The notes below the pieces were generated by a model, which saw only the letters and a list, made by a program, of their open reading frames with translations, was not told the DNA's origin and made no database searches. This document shows, one piece after another, positions 1-5,425 of a stretch of DNA of 7,888 nt (within the stretch, counting starts at the first letter, position 1; each line of letters opens with the position of its first letter). The position numbers were made by a program, and so were the translations under genes. The stretch comes from an uncultured bacterium (GTDB lineage: Bacteria > Patescibacteriota > Minisyncoccia > CAIUEV01). The DNA lies in contig CAIUEV010000006.1 in assembly GCA_903898335.1 (NCBI GenBank), forward strand, positions 1 to 7,888, written 5' to 3'.

Positions 1-1511
1 AAAATTTTGTTGATTTCTTTTTTTGGTTCTGAAATTTTTCTTGCGTAAAAAAGTGAGAATCCTATGATCAGATGTGTAAATAAGTAAATTTTTAGAATAA
101 CTTCCGAGATATTTTTTTCATTGAGGAGTTTCCCGGCATTAATAAAAAAATCAATCGGGGGCCTGAGGTCTTTTTTTAAATACCACTCCGAAAGACAGAA
201 AAAGTTTACGGCAAAGGTTGAAAGAAAGGCGACGGATTTTTTGTCTTGAGCTAAAAGTGAGCAGCATTCAATCAATTTAGCCTCATCCAAATATTTTGAA
301 AGACTTGGGCGAATATCTTTCTTGAAGACAGTTTCCGCCAAAAGACCTCGAAACATTAAGTTGTGAAGCACCAAGAGGTGAGGATATTTTTCAAGATAAA
401 TGTTTCTTTTGCGATTTTTAGTTAATTTTTTTATTTTTGCCGATGCGATGAGGCTTTTCAAGATTTTTTTTCGTTCTTCCTCTGTCTGACCCAAATATTT
501 TTTCTCTATTCTATGTGCCATTGCTTTCCATTTGGATTGTTTTGTCCAAAGAGACATTCGAGAAACCAAGTGCAATTCTTCCAATCCTAATAAATCGCGA
601 TTGCCGCAGTAGTAATCTTCAATTAGCTTGGGTAGTGGGATTTTTCCTCTTTTTGATAAAGCCTTACTAAGCGCGATAATTTTTTCGGCCGGTTTAACCC
701 CAGTTATTTTTTGGAAAGCTTCCCACTCCGGAGCGGTATTAATCTCCAGGAAGTAAATTTTTCCGTTTCTCGAATCGAGAATCAAGTCAACCCCGCAGAC
801 GGAAAGGCCGAGCGCGCAGGCGATAAAAGCACCCAGATTTTCAAGCTTTTCTTTCAAAACAGGATCTTTCTCCGGTGAAATATTTCCTCCCTGGGAAAAA
901 TTATTGAGAAAACTTCCTTTTTTAGCCGTTCTCTTGAGGACTCCCAAAGCAGCACCTCCTACGACTAAAACTCGGTAATCGCTTTGGTTTGGGATAAAAT
1001 TTTGAAAAATCATTTTTGAAAAATCTTTCCAAAGATCTTCCTTTAAGGACTCCCGCTTATTTATAACTATTACTCCCCGACCCTTGGAATTATTTTTTTC
1101 TTTCGCTACCAAAGGGAACCAAAGTTTCTTTCTGCGAATTAGTTTTTTAAGTTCAGAAAAATTGTTACATTGGTAAGTCGGGATAGCCCGCACTTTGAAG
1201 GGCCAGTTTTTTTGGAAAAATTCCTGTTGAAAATCTTTGAAAGAAACTTCAGGGTATTTCATCAAGCCGGGATTGAGGACAACTTTTTTTTGGCTGATCA
1301 GCCAGCGCATCAAAGCGGTCTTTTCTCTGCCCGGACCCAAATTTGAGCTGCGCCAAAAAACAACATCGCCCCATTTTTTTACTTTGGCTTCTTTGAGGCT
1401 TTTAAAATTCAGTAATTCGATTTCTACCCCCTCCTTCTTCCCTGCTTTCAATATTTCTTTCAGTTCAAACGGTGGGTTGTCTTTGAAACGAGAAACAATA
1501 GATATTTTCAT
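1..1511 (-). CDS. RimK-like ATP-grasp ligase with long C-terminal extension (3' end outside window)
   Basis: I translated this strand directly: the frame is open from ATG at 1511 to base 1, 503 codons without a stop, so the C-terminus lies beyond the window. Residues about 1-120 form a pre-ATP-grasp region. ATP-grasp signatures follow: FPLVAKE (Lys137, nucleotide binding), a glycine-rich SKGRGV loop at 142-147, QNFIP at 170-174, YRVLVVGG at 179-186, NNFSQGGN at 203-210, GVDLI at 240-244 and LEINTAPEWE at 255-264. Asp242, Glu256 and Asn258 match the metal ligands of the RimK/glutathione synthetase superfamily, whose members join a carboxylate to an amine using ATP. Residues 285-503 are mostly helical, contain THLIIGFSLFYAR near the visible end, and match nothing I can name. 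There is no SD before the start; a TATAAT box lies 27 bases upstream. The substrate is unknown. A coding ATP-grasp protein is nearly certain; the ligase role is inferred from the family. Confidence 0.9.
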   Translation of the reverse strand, partial: MKISIVSRFKDNPPFELKEILKAGKKEGVEIELLNFKSLKEAKVKKWGDVVFWRSSNLGPGREKTALMRWLISQKKVVLNPGLMKYPEVSFKDFQQEFFQKNWPFKVRAIPTYQCNNFSELKKLIRRKKLWFPLVAKEKNNSKGRGVIVINKRESLKEDLWKDFSKMIFQNFIPNQSDYRVLVVGGAALGVLKRTAKKGSFLNNFSQGGNISPEKDPVLKEKLENLGAFIACALGLSVCGVDLILDSRNGKIYFLEINTAPEWEAFQKITGVKPAEKIIALSKALSKRGKIPLPKLIEDYYCGNRDLLGLEELHLVSRMSLWTKQSKWKAMAHRIEKKYLGQTEEERKKILKSLIASAKIKKLTKNRKRNIYLEKYPHLLVLHNLMFRGLLAETVFKKDIRPSLSKYLDEAKLIECCSLLAQDKKSVAFLSTFAVNFFCLSEWYLKKDLRPPIDFFINAGKLLNEKNISEVILKIYLFTHLIIGFSLFYARKISEPKKEINKI

Positions 1512-1537
1512 TTTTTTAATAATTTTTTTATAGATGA

Positions 1538-1566
1538 ATTATAAAGTTTTCATTTGGAATGGAAAA
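1538..1566 (-). promoter_or_regulatory. Putative promoter of the ATP-grasp gene
   Basis: On the minus strand a perfect TATAAT (1543-1538) lies 26 bases before the ATG. The -35 at 17-bp spacing, TTTTCC (1566-1561), is poor. The position just after the preceding gene's terminator supports an independent transcription start with a leader of about 20 bases and no SD. Confidence 0.4.
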
Positions 1567-1595
1567 GAAAAAAGTCCGGAATAATCCGAACTTTT
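1560..1595 (-). terminator. Rho-independent terminator after the 180-aa gene
   Basis: Read on the minus strand, arms 1595-1585 (AAAAGTTCGGA) and 1580-1570 (TCCGGACTTTT) pair over 11 positions with one U-G wobble around a TTAT loop, and the 3' side runs into TTTTTTCTTTTCC. On the plus strand the wobble becomes an A-C mismatch and no gene needs it, so the minus strand is preferred. It starts 17 bases after the stop codon of the gene at 1613. Confidence 0.75.
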
Positions 1596-1612
1596 GGTTT
1601 TTAGGATTTTAA

Positions 1613-2155
1613 TTAGAAATCCCTTAGTGAGCGATGGGCGATTTTTCCCATAAAGGGAAAGTTCTTTCCCATATAGAAGGAAATGGCCGAAGAATCGGCG
1701 TAATAAAGAAGAAAATAAAGACGGCTGCCAATATCTCGGGTCATCTGAAGTTGAGGAATGCTTTTATCTAAAAAATAAGCATAATAAAAAAAACAAATAT
1801 CAGCTCCCTTCTTGAGCAAGATTTTGCTTCCTTCCTTCTCATAGCGAATAAGATGATCAACGCCGGACCAACTTTCTATTTTTTCCGGGTGAATCATTTC
1901 CGTTAATAGTTCTGCAACGTAAGAAGAACAAAGAAAAGTTTCTCTTTCCATCTTCCGATGTTCCAGAACAAGCTGAGAAATCCGGACTTTTAGGAGTTTT
2001 TTGAACTCCCCGATGCTGAAAGAGCTTGTTCTGTCGAGCATCGTTCTCTCAACAAATTTTTTTTCTTGGGAGATTTTTTCTATCATCTGGGTCAAGTTGA
2101 GATTCTCCCAACCTTCCGGTTTTTTCTTATCCGCCAAGTAAATTAAATCGCCCAT
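1613..2155 (-). CDS. Hypothetical protein, 180 aa
   Basis: I do not recognise this protein. The frame extends upstream to 2245, but ATG 2155 is the better start: AAGGAGGG (2167-2160) precedes it at ideal spacing, and the longer start lies inside the upstream gene's terminator hairpin. The product begins MGDLIYLADKKKPEGW and is mostly alpha-helical and charged. It has an aromatic-rich stretch in the C-terminal third (ADICFFYYAYFL, then SRLYFLLYYAD) ending FPFMGKIAHRSL. That C-terminal pattern (a GD-x-CLF-like segment, then a tyrosine-rich segment and a MG-x-x-A-x-x-x-L segment) faintly recalls uncharacterised proteobacterial proteins, but this is only an impression. No signal peptide or clear catalytic motif is visible. 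It has its own promoter and terminator, so it appears monocistronic. Confidence 0.8.
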   Translation of the reverse strand: MGDLIYLADKKKPEGWENLNLTQMIEKISQEKKFVERTMLDRTSSFSIGEFKKLLKVRISQLVLEHRKMERETFLCSSYVAELLTEMIHPEKIESWSGVDHLIRYEKEGSKILLKKGADICFFYYAYFLDKSIPQLQMTRDIGSRLYFLLYYADSSAISFYMGKNFPFMGKIAHRSLRDF

Positions 2156-2159
2156 TTTT

Positions 2160-2167
2160 CCCTCCTT
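2160..2167 (-). promoter_or_regulatory. Strong SD that fixes the start at 2155
   Basis: The minus strand reads AAGGAGGG four bases before ATG 2155. No comparable SD precedes the alternative upstream start at 2245, so this site decides the annotation. Confidence 0.8.
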
Positions 2168-2197
2168 GATGCTTGCAAAGAACAGAAAACTGAATTG

Positions 2198-2226
2198 ATT
2201 AGGCGCTTTTTTAATTTTTTTGTCAA
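2198..2226 (-). promoter_or_regulatory. Putative sigma70 promoter of the 180-aa gene
   Basis: A perfect TTGACA (2226-2221), 17 bp spacer and CCTAAT (2203-2198, 4 of 6) lie on the minus strand. The -35 box directly continues the U-tract of the upstream terminator. The expected transcript start near 2191 gives a leader of about 36 bases that includes the SD. Confidence 0.55.
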
Positions 2227-2259
2227 AAAAAAGCGGAGGAATCAATTGATTCTCCGCTT
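2223..2259 (-). terminator. Rho-independent terminator after the 152-aa/57-aa gene pair
   Basis: On the minus strand AAGCGGAGAATC (2259-2248), an AATT loop and GATTCCTCCGCTT (2243-2231) form a 12-bp stem with one bulged base, followed by a run of Ts. It begins 13 bases after the stop codon of the 57-aa gene. The plus strand also has GGGTTTTT after the stem, so it may work in both directions. Confidence 0.8.
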
Positions 2260-2272
2260 GGGTTTTTCTAAT

Positions 2273-2446
2273 TTACTTTTGATTGAAGTCGGGCAGGATC
2301 GATGCGCCCCAAACTTCTTCAAATAAAAATATCCTCTCCCACTCTTGGAGGCTCTCAGCTCTCCTTTTACAATCGAAGAGGTCTTCATTGCAGAAAGGAT
2401 CTTGCTGTTCTGGCTTCTTCTCTTTGTCTACTTTATGCCTTCGCAT
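2273..2446 (-). CDS. Small hypothetical protein, 57 aa, coupled to the upstream gene
   Basis: The frame runs from ATG 2446 to TAA 2273 and encodes a hydrophilic 57-aa protein beginning MRRHKVDKEKKPEQQ and ending ILPDFNQK. It has two cysteines (19 and 26), many acidic residues in the middle, a predicted helix around RRAESLQEWERIFLFEE, and no membrane segment or known domain. Support that it is real: a strong SD, GGAGGTGA (2457-2450), precedes the start; the start lies inside the end of the 152-aa gene with a 14-base overlap, as expected for translational coupling; and the terminator follows 13 bases after its stop. The function is unknown. The overlap suggests it is made together with, and may act with, the 152-aa protein. 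Confidence 0.7.
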   Translation of the reverse strand: MRRHKVDKEKKPEQQDPFCNEDLFDCKRRAESLQEWERIFLFEEVWGASILPDFNQK

Positions 2447-2891
2447 TCTTCACCTCCAGGATTGTAATGATATCCTTTAAGGGGACTTTTACGGAAGACA
2501 GATTTTTTCCGGAGTGTTTTGATTTGAGAATTATAGCCAGGTAACCTTTTATGCTGGTAAAATCAAAACTGACCAGCACGTGGTTTCTTATTTTTTCTGA
2601 TATTTTATTATTCAGGGGATTACCTATCAGAATCTTTTCCACGGAAAAAAGATCTATCACTCCGTTCTGGCTAAGAAAAATTCCTCCTCGACCGAAGGGG
2701 GGCTTGAATTCAAAGGAGAAATATGTTCCTTCATCTCTGTCCTCCAGAATAATGAAAGGAAAAATTCTTGCTCCAGCTCTTTGAATATTAAGACAGTATT
2801 CAACACTGCCCTTAAGCTTCAATTCTTCCTGCTTGGCTATTTTAACATTGCTAGCGCCATTGAGACCATTACGGATAATTTTTCGAGCCAT
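2433..2891 (-). CDS. Hypothetical protein, 152 aa
   Basis: This is an unrecognised soluble protein. It starts MARKIIRNGLNGAS, with a basic N-terminus, followed by alternating hydrophobic and charged stretches that look beta-rich, for example ARIFPFIILED, GTYFSFEFKPPFGRGG, HVLVSFDF and GYLAIILKSK. There is no signal peptide, membrane helix or cysteine motif. A moderate SD (AAAGGAA, 2906-2900) precedes ATG 2891, and a promoter candidate lies upstream at 2944-2971. Its 3' end overlaps the start of the 57-aa gene by 14 bases, and both end at one terminator, so they form a two-gene unit. The beta-rich look is my reading of residue patterns, not a fold assignment. Confidence 0.75.
   Translation of the reverse strand: MARKIIRNGLNGASNVKIAKQEELKLKGSVEYCLNIQRAGARIFPFIILEDRDEGTYFSFEFKPPFGRGGIFLSQNGVIDLFSVEKILIGNPLNNKISEKIRNHVLVSFDFTSIKGYLAIILKSKHSGKNLSSVKVPLKDIITILEVKNAKA
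2450..2457 (-). promoter_or_regulatory. SD of the 57-aa gene inside the upstream CDS
   Basis: The minus strand reads GGAGGTGA, with GGAGG seven bases from ATG 2446. It sits within the last codons of the 152-aa gene, indicating coupled translation. Confidence 0.7.
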
Positions 2892-2943
2892 TGGATTATT
2901 TCCTTTCTTTTAGTGGGGATTGTAAAGAGCTTTATAACGCCTG

Positions 2944-2971
2944 ATAATGCCACAAATAAACAATTTGTCAA
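2944..2971 (-). promoter_or_regulatory. Putative promoter of the 152-aa/57-aa unit
   Basis: A perfect TTGACA (2971-2966), a 16-bp spacer and CATTAT (2949-2944, 4 of 6) lie on the minus strand, giving a leader of about 45 bases. The spacer contains a short ACAAAT/ATTTGT inverted repeat that could be incidental. Confidence 0.45.
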
Positions 2972-2986
2972 TGAAATCGACAGTTG

Positions 2987-3535
2987 CTAGAGAGTCATTT
3001 TTTTTAATTCTTTGCGTATTTTTTTGTAATTGGGAATTTTTAGCTCTACTAAGCGCCAAAAATCTTTTGAGTGATTCATTTCCTTGAGGTGGCAGAGCTC
3101 ATGGGCGATAATATAATCAGTATATTTTCTGGGCAGAAGCGCTATTTTGTAGTTGAAGCTCAATGTTCCGCTCGAGGAGCAGCTTCCCCAGCGAGAGGAT
3201 TGATTCCGAATTGAAATTTTTTTGAAAGAAAAATTATAGAATTTATTGATTTCATTAACTCTTTCGCTGATTATTTTTTTGGCGTTGGTTTTGAATTTTT
3301 TATATTCCTCTTTCTTCGAGGTCGAAGGGTGAATCCCGTCTTTGATTTTTGTTTCCAGCCAAGATAAATTCGCCTGCAGAAATTCTTTAGCCTTTTTAAA
3401 ACTGATATATTTGGGTAAAGTCATTTTGATGCTATTGTCTTGAGCAATCATCAGTTTTACGCTTCGGGCGGTTCCGTATTTTTTCATTTGGCAAGTAAAT
3501 TCCCTTCCCTTAAGGAGTATCTTTTCTTCTCGCAT
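2987..3535 (-). CDS. YgjP-family zinc metallopeptidase (DUF45, M48-like)
   Basis: The 182-aa protein shows the DUF45 (YgjP-like) signatures in order: SRWGSCSSSGTLSFN at about 114-128, DYIIAHELCHL at 140-150, and NHSKDFW at 154-160. His145 and His149 of HELCH plus His155 form the expected zinc site, with Glu146 as catalytic base. The usual length of about 200-240 residues is nearly met; the N-terminal half is the typical basic beta and helical region. Family members are annotated as predicted metal-dependent hydrolases; E. coli YgjP has been linked to nucleotide hydrolysis, but I would not assign a substrate here. The frame opens with TTG at 3550; I prefer ATG 3535 (MREEKILL). Neither has an SD. 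The gene is single, with its own promoter candidate, and 95 bp separate it from the next gene. Confidence 0.88.
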   Translation of the reverse strand: MREEKILLKGREFTCQMKKYGTARSVKLMIAQDNSIKMTLPKYISFKKAKEFLQANLSWLETKIKDGIHPSTSKKEEYKKFKTNAKKIISERVNEINKFYNFSFKKISIRNQSSRWGSCSSSGTLSFNYKIALLPRKYTDYIIAHELCHLKEMNHSKDFWRLVELKIPNYKKIRKELKKMTL

Positions 3536-3586
3536 AAAAACAAAAATCAAGCAAATAAAAACACTCTAAGATATTTTGAAAAATAT

Positions 3587-3615
3587 TCTATAATTTAGAA
3601 AATCTCAAAAAACAA
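3587..3615 (-). promoter_or_regulatory. Putative promoter of the YgjP-family gene
   Basis: TTGTTT (3615-3610), a 17-bp spacer and TATAGA (3592-3587) lie on the minus strand, with a leader of about 45 bases. Both boxes are 4-5 of 6 to consensus in a very AT-rich stretch, so a chance match is possible. Confidence 0.35.
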
Positions 3616-3671
3616 GATTTCAAAATCCCTAAAAAAACACCTTTTCAACTTATTGAATCGGATTTTTTCGT

Positions 3672-3890
3672 CTATTTACCGATTTTCGGCGGTAAAAGCA
3701 AAAGGTAGATGGCGGAAAGACCGACCAAGGAATAGACTATACGAGCCAAAAGAGTTTCTTCTCCAAAAAGAGCGGCCACTAAATCAAAATTGATTAGTCC
3801 AACCAATCCCCAATTTAGTCCTCCAATAATAACCAACACAAAAGTAATCCATCCCGGCCAATCGGTCTTTATTTTTTTCTCCTCATCCAT
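3672..3890 (-). CDS. DUF378 family small membrane protein
   Basis: This 72-aa protein (MDEEKKIKTDWPGW...) matches the DUF378/YuzA pattern: a first hydrophobic helix WITFVLVIIGGLNWGLVGL, a short FDLVAALFG loop, and a second helix RIVYSLVGLSAIYLLLL, ending with a basic tail. The GGLNWGLVGL-x-x-FDLVA core is characteristic of the family, which is an inner-membrane protein of unknown function. I chose ATG 3890 because GGAGGTGAG (3903-3895) sits at proper spacing; the frame could open at 3911 but lacks an SD there. It lies 90 bp after the rubrerythrin gene on the same strand, so it may be a last cistron of that operon or separately transcribed. A link to oxidative stress is only positional. Confidence 0.85.
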   Translation of the reverse strand: MDEEKKIKTDWPGWITFVLVIIGGLNWGLVGLINFDLVAALFGEETLLARIVYSLVGLSAIYLLLLPPKIGK

Positions 3891-3894
3891 TTTT

Positions 3895-3903
3895 CTCACC
3901 TCC
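3895..3903 (-). promoter_or_regulatory. SD that fixes the DUF378 start
   Basis: The minus strand reads GGAGGTGAG, ending four bases before ATG 3890. It selects the 72-aa form over the 79-aa form starting at 3911. Confidence 0.7.
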
Positions 3904-3917
3904 ATTCCCAATCATTT

Positions 3918-3958
3918 TTAGACTGAAAAATTAATTATTGAAAGTCTAACTGATCAGT
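3918..3958. promoter_or_regulatory. Inverted repeat and palindrome between rubrerythrin and DUF378 genes
   Basis: TTAGACT (3918-3924) and AGTCTAA (3943-3949) form perfect 7-bp arms around 18 AT-rich bases, immediately followed by the perfect palindrome ACTGATCAGT (3949-3958). No T-run follows either arm, so it does not look like an intrinsic terminator; a regulator site or processing hairpin is possible. Confidence 0.35.
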
Positions 3959-3980
3959 GTATTTTTTCCGGTCGCTTTTT

Positions 3981-4553
3981 CTACCAGTTTTTGCAAATCA
4001 ATTCGAAATAGGCTTGAGAGTGGGCGCAGGCCGGACATTCGGTCGGAGCTTCGATTCCATCGTGGATATATCCGCAATTTCGGCATCTCCAAGTGGCCGC
4101 CTCGTCTTTTTTGAAGGCCTTTCCTTCGTTGATGTTTTTTAACAGGCCGAGAAATCTCTCTTCATGGCCCATTTCCGCTTTGGCAATGTTTTTCATGACA
4201 TTGGCTACTTCCATGAATCCTTCCTCTTCAGCCTTGGCGGCAAATTCAGGATACATGCTTTCATATTCGTGATGTTCGCCGGAAGCGGAAGCTTTGAGGT
4301 TGGTGGCGGTGTCGGCAATTGTTCCGGCCGGAAAAGAAGCTTGAATCTCGACTTCTCCGCCTTCAAGAAATTTAAAAAGGCGTTTGGCGTGTTCTTTTTC
4401 ATTTTCGGCCGTTTCGGTGAAAATGGCGGAAATTTGCTCGTAACCTTCTTTCTTGGCTTTAGAAGCAAAGAAAGTGTAGCGATTGCGCGCCTGAGACTCG
4501 CCGGCAAAGGCGGTTAATAAATTTTTTTCGGTTTGAGTTCCTTTTAATGACAT
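3981..4553 (-). CDS. rbr: Rubrerythrin
   Basis: This 190-aa protein has the full two-domain rubrerythrin layout. The N-terminal four-helix diiron domain (about 1-140) has AGESQARNRY (Glu19), ENEKEH (Glu52, His55), GEHHEYESMYPEFA (Glu93, Glu96) and AKAEMGHEERF (Glu127, His130), the expected iron ligands. The C-terminal rubredoxin domain has CRNCGYIHDG (Cys157, Cys160) and CPACAHSQAYFE (Cys173, Cys176), which bind the Fe(SCys)4 centre. Rubrerythrin reduces hydrogen peroxide to water in the cytoplasm of anaerobes, taking electrons through rubredoxin-type carriers. It is the third gene after superoxide reductase and the ACT-like gene, 33 bp behind the latter, so it should remove the peroxide that superoxide reductase makes. 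ATG 4553 has no SD. No terminator was found after its stop. Confidence 0.96.
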   Translation of the reverse strand: MSLKGTQTEKNLLTAFAGESQARNRYTFFASKAKKEGYEQISAIFTETAENEKEHAKRLFKFLEGGEVEIQASFPAGTIADTATNLKASASGEHHEYESMYPEFAAKAEEEGFMEVANVMKNIAKAEMGHEERFLGLLKNINEGKAFKKDEAATWRCRNCGYIHDGIEAPTECPACAHSQAYFELICKNW

Positions 4554-4586
4554 GGTTTTTGATTAGTGATTATTTTATGGAAAAAT

Positions 4587-4835
4587 CTACATTTCCACCA
4601 ATTTGGTGCGGACGGCATAAAGAGCGTCCAATTTTTTGGCTAAAGCTTTTTTGTCTTTGCTCTGGCCTACCAATTCTAAGATAATCAAGCCTTCCTCGGA
4701 ACACTTATCCCCTACCCCATCATGAATTCCCAGTCGAGTCTTTATGCAACAACCGCCGGCCGTTAAAATTTTTTGAATTTCTACAGCCACATCTCGGCGT
4801 TTACCAACGGCGATGATAAGGATACTTTTTTTCAT
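4587..4835 (-). CDS. Small ACT-like regulatory protein, 82 aa
   Basis: This 82-aa protein begins MKKSILIIAVGKRRDVAVEIQ and carries the pattern GCCIKTRLGIHDGVGDKCS followed by GLIILELVG. The beta-alpha-beta-beta-alpha-beta reading and these motifs fit the ACT-like family related to TM1266, sometimes named iron-only hydrogenase system regulator. Three cysteines (29, 30 and 45) and His38 lie in the conserved core and could bind a metal or sense redox state, but that is inference. It lies 16 bp after the superoxide reductase gene and 33 bp before rubrerythrin, clearly within the operon. No hydrogenase gene is visible here, so a role in peroxide and superoxide defence, or in an unseen metal or redox signal, is more likely in this context. 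The start lacks an SD. Confidence 0.8.
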   Translation of the reverse strand: MKKSILIIAVGKRRDVAVEIQKILTAGGCCIKTRLGIHDGVGDKCSEEGLIILELVGQSKDKKALAKKLDALYAVRTKLVEM

Positions 4836-4851
4836 AAAAAAATTTTAAAAA

Positions 4852-5235
4852 TTACTTCTTCCAGAGACCATGAAGATTGCAATAGGCTCGAACCGAGGCA
4901 ATCTCTTCCGGTTTTGCTTTGAAATCAACTTCCGGCGCTTCTCCGGCGGCCAAGTATTTTCGACAAGTGCGACCTTCGGTCACTTCCATTTCCACCCATT
5001 CGATATGATGAGCCTCTTCCATGGGATGAGGGATCGCACCCAATTTCACTTTTGTTCCTTCCTCGGAGGTTTCGATCACGGGCAAATGCTTCTCCGTGAA
5101 GCCCTCTTCTTCGCTTTTCGGTGCTTGCAAAACCATCGGTTTGCCGCAACAGACCAACTCGCCCTGACCATTGTGAACAACCTCCACAATGTTGCCGCAC
5201 AGTTCACATTTAAAAATTTGTTTATTCTCTGTCAT
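4852..5235 (-). CDS. dfx: Desulfoferrodoxin (2Fe superoxide reductase)
   Basis: This 127-aa protein has both iron sites of desulfoferrodoxin. The N-terminal desulforedoxin-like domain (about 1-37) has FKCELCGN and LVCCGKPM, giving Cys10, Cys13, Cys29 and Cys30. The catalytic domain has EKHLP (His50, with Glu48 and Lys49 beside the active site), IPHPMEEAHHIEW (His70, His76) and YCNLHGLW (Cys119, His122), a complete His4-Cys iron centre. The enzyme reduces superoxide to hydrogen peroxide without making oxygen, which suits an anaerobe. It is the first gene of the operon, with a good promoter 32 bases upstream and an inverted repeat over that promoter. The leader has no SD; the 18 bases ATTAAAATAAAACAATGA around the start recur exactly at the pilin gene. 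Confidence 0.97.
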   Translation of the reverse strand: MTENKQIFKCELCGNIVEVVHNGQGELVCCGKPMVLQAPKSEEEGFTEKHLPVIETSEEGTKVKLGAIPHPMEEAHHIEWVEMEVTEGRTCRKYLAAGEAPEVDFKAKPEEIASVRAYCNLHGLWKK

Positions 5236-5249
5236 TGTTTTATTTTAAT
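5232..5249 (-). repeat. SD-less A-rich start-site leader, copy 1 (superoxide reductase)
   Basis: The minus strand ATTAAAATAAAACAATGA spans the start codon of the superoxide reductase gene and is identical over 18 bases to the start region of the pilin gene at 5880-5897, although the proteins are unrelated. Confidence 0.6.
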
Positions 5250-5266
5250 GATTAATCTATATCAAA

Positions 5267-5295
5267 ATTATATCAGACAAGGGTGGGATTGTCTA
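5267..5295 (-). promoter_or_regulatory. Sigma70-type promoter of the superoxide reductase operon
   Basis: TAGACA (5295-5290, 5 of 6), a 17-bp spacer and a perfect TATAAT (5272-5267) lie on the minus strand, with a leader of about 25 bases. This is the best promoter match in the window. Confidence 0.7.
5275..5294. promoter_or_regulatory. Candidate operator over the superoxide reductase promoter
   Basis: AGACAA (5275-5280) and TTGTCT (5289-5294) form a perfect 6-bp inverted repeat around 8 bases. It covers the -35 box and part of the spacer of the minus-strand promoter, and the -35 of a facing plus-strand promoter. A dimeric repressor could use it; no regulator gene is identified. Confidence 0.4.
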
Positions 5296-5317
5296 ATTGC
5301 TTTTACTGTGGTAAAAA
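5289..5317 (+). promoter_or_regulatory. Putative divergent promoter toward tRNA-Pro(TGG)
   Basis: TTGTCT (5289-5294), a 17-bp spacer and TAAAAA (5312-5317, 4 of 6) lie on the plus strand. The -35 box is the complement of the minus promoter's -35, offset by one base. It would drive the truncated tRNA copy and then the intact tRNA-Pro. Confidence 0.35.
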
Positions 5318-5336
5318 AAATCCAGTTCCGTTTTTA

Positions 5337-5401
5337 CGGGGTATGGCCTAATTGGTTACCTGCCTGCCGGTAGGCAGGGGGCGCCTGCTTTGGGAGCAGG
5401 A
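5337..5401 (+). pseudogene. Truncated tRNA-Pro(TGG) copy with a palindrome in its D-loop
   Basis: Bases 5337-5358 equal the first 22 bases of the intact tRNA-Pro at 5426. A 20-bp palindrome then interrupts the D-loop (5359-5378), and 5379-5400 equal the next 22 bases through the anticodon arm, including the TTTGGGA loop. After 5401 the variable loop, T arm and 3' acceptor are absent. It therefore cannot form a tRNA, but the two 22-base pieces are perfectly conserved, indicating a recent duplication or maintained copying. It lies 89 bp upstream of the intact gene in the same orientation. Confidence 0.8.
5359..5378. repeat. 20-bp GC-rich palindrome, copy 1
   Basis: CCTGCCTGCCGGTAGGCAGG is palindromic over its whole length except one pair, which becomes G-U in RNA. 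It lies exactly between the D-loop GGTTA and the following GGGCG of the tRNA-Pro copy. An identical copy is at 7386-7405. Confidence 0.9.
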
Positions 5402-5425
5402 AAACAATATTTAAAATTTAGTAAA

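Noticed and set aside
1237..1533. Plus-strand open frame of 98 codons
   Set aside because: It is antisense to the ATP-grasp gene, which is open over 503 codons with conserved motifs.
2283..2990. Several plus-strand frames of 65-80 codons
   Set aside because: They lie opposite the 152-aa and 57-aa genes, which have SDs, overlap and a terminator; the plus frames have no start signals or family motifs.
4164..4517. Long open frames opposite and alongside rubrerythrin (4164-4517 plus, 4205-4507 minus)
   Set aside because: They are shadows of the rubrerythrin coding sequence, whose iron ligands are intact.
4870..5373. Plus-strand open frame of 167 codons opposite superoxide reductase
   Set aside because: It is antisense to a fully motif-supported gene and runs into the promoter and the tRNA-Pro copy.
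5359..5378. The palindrome as an intrinsic terminator
   Set aside because: No T-run follows either copy, and both lie inside tRNA sequence ahead of the anticodon arm.
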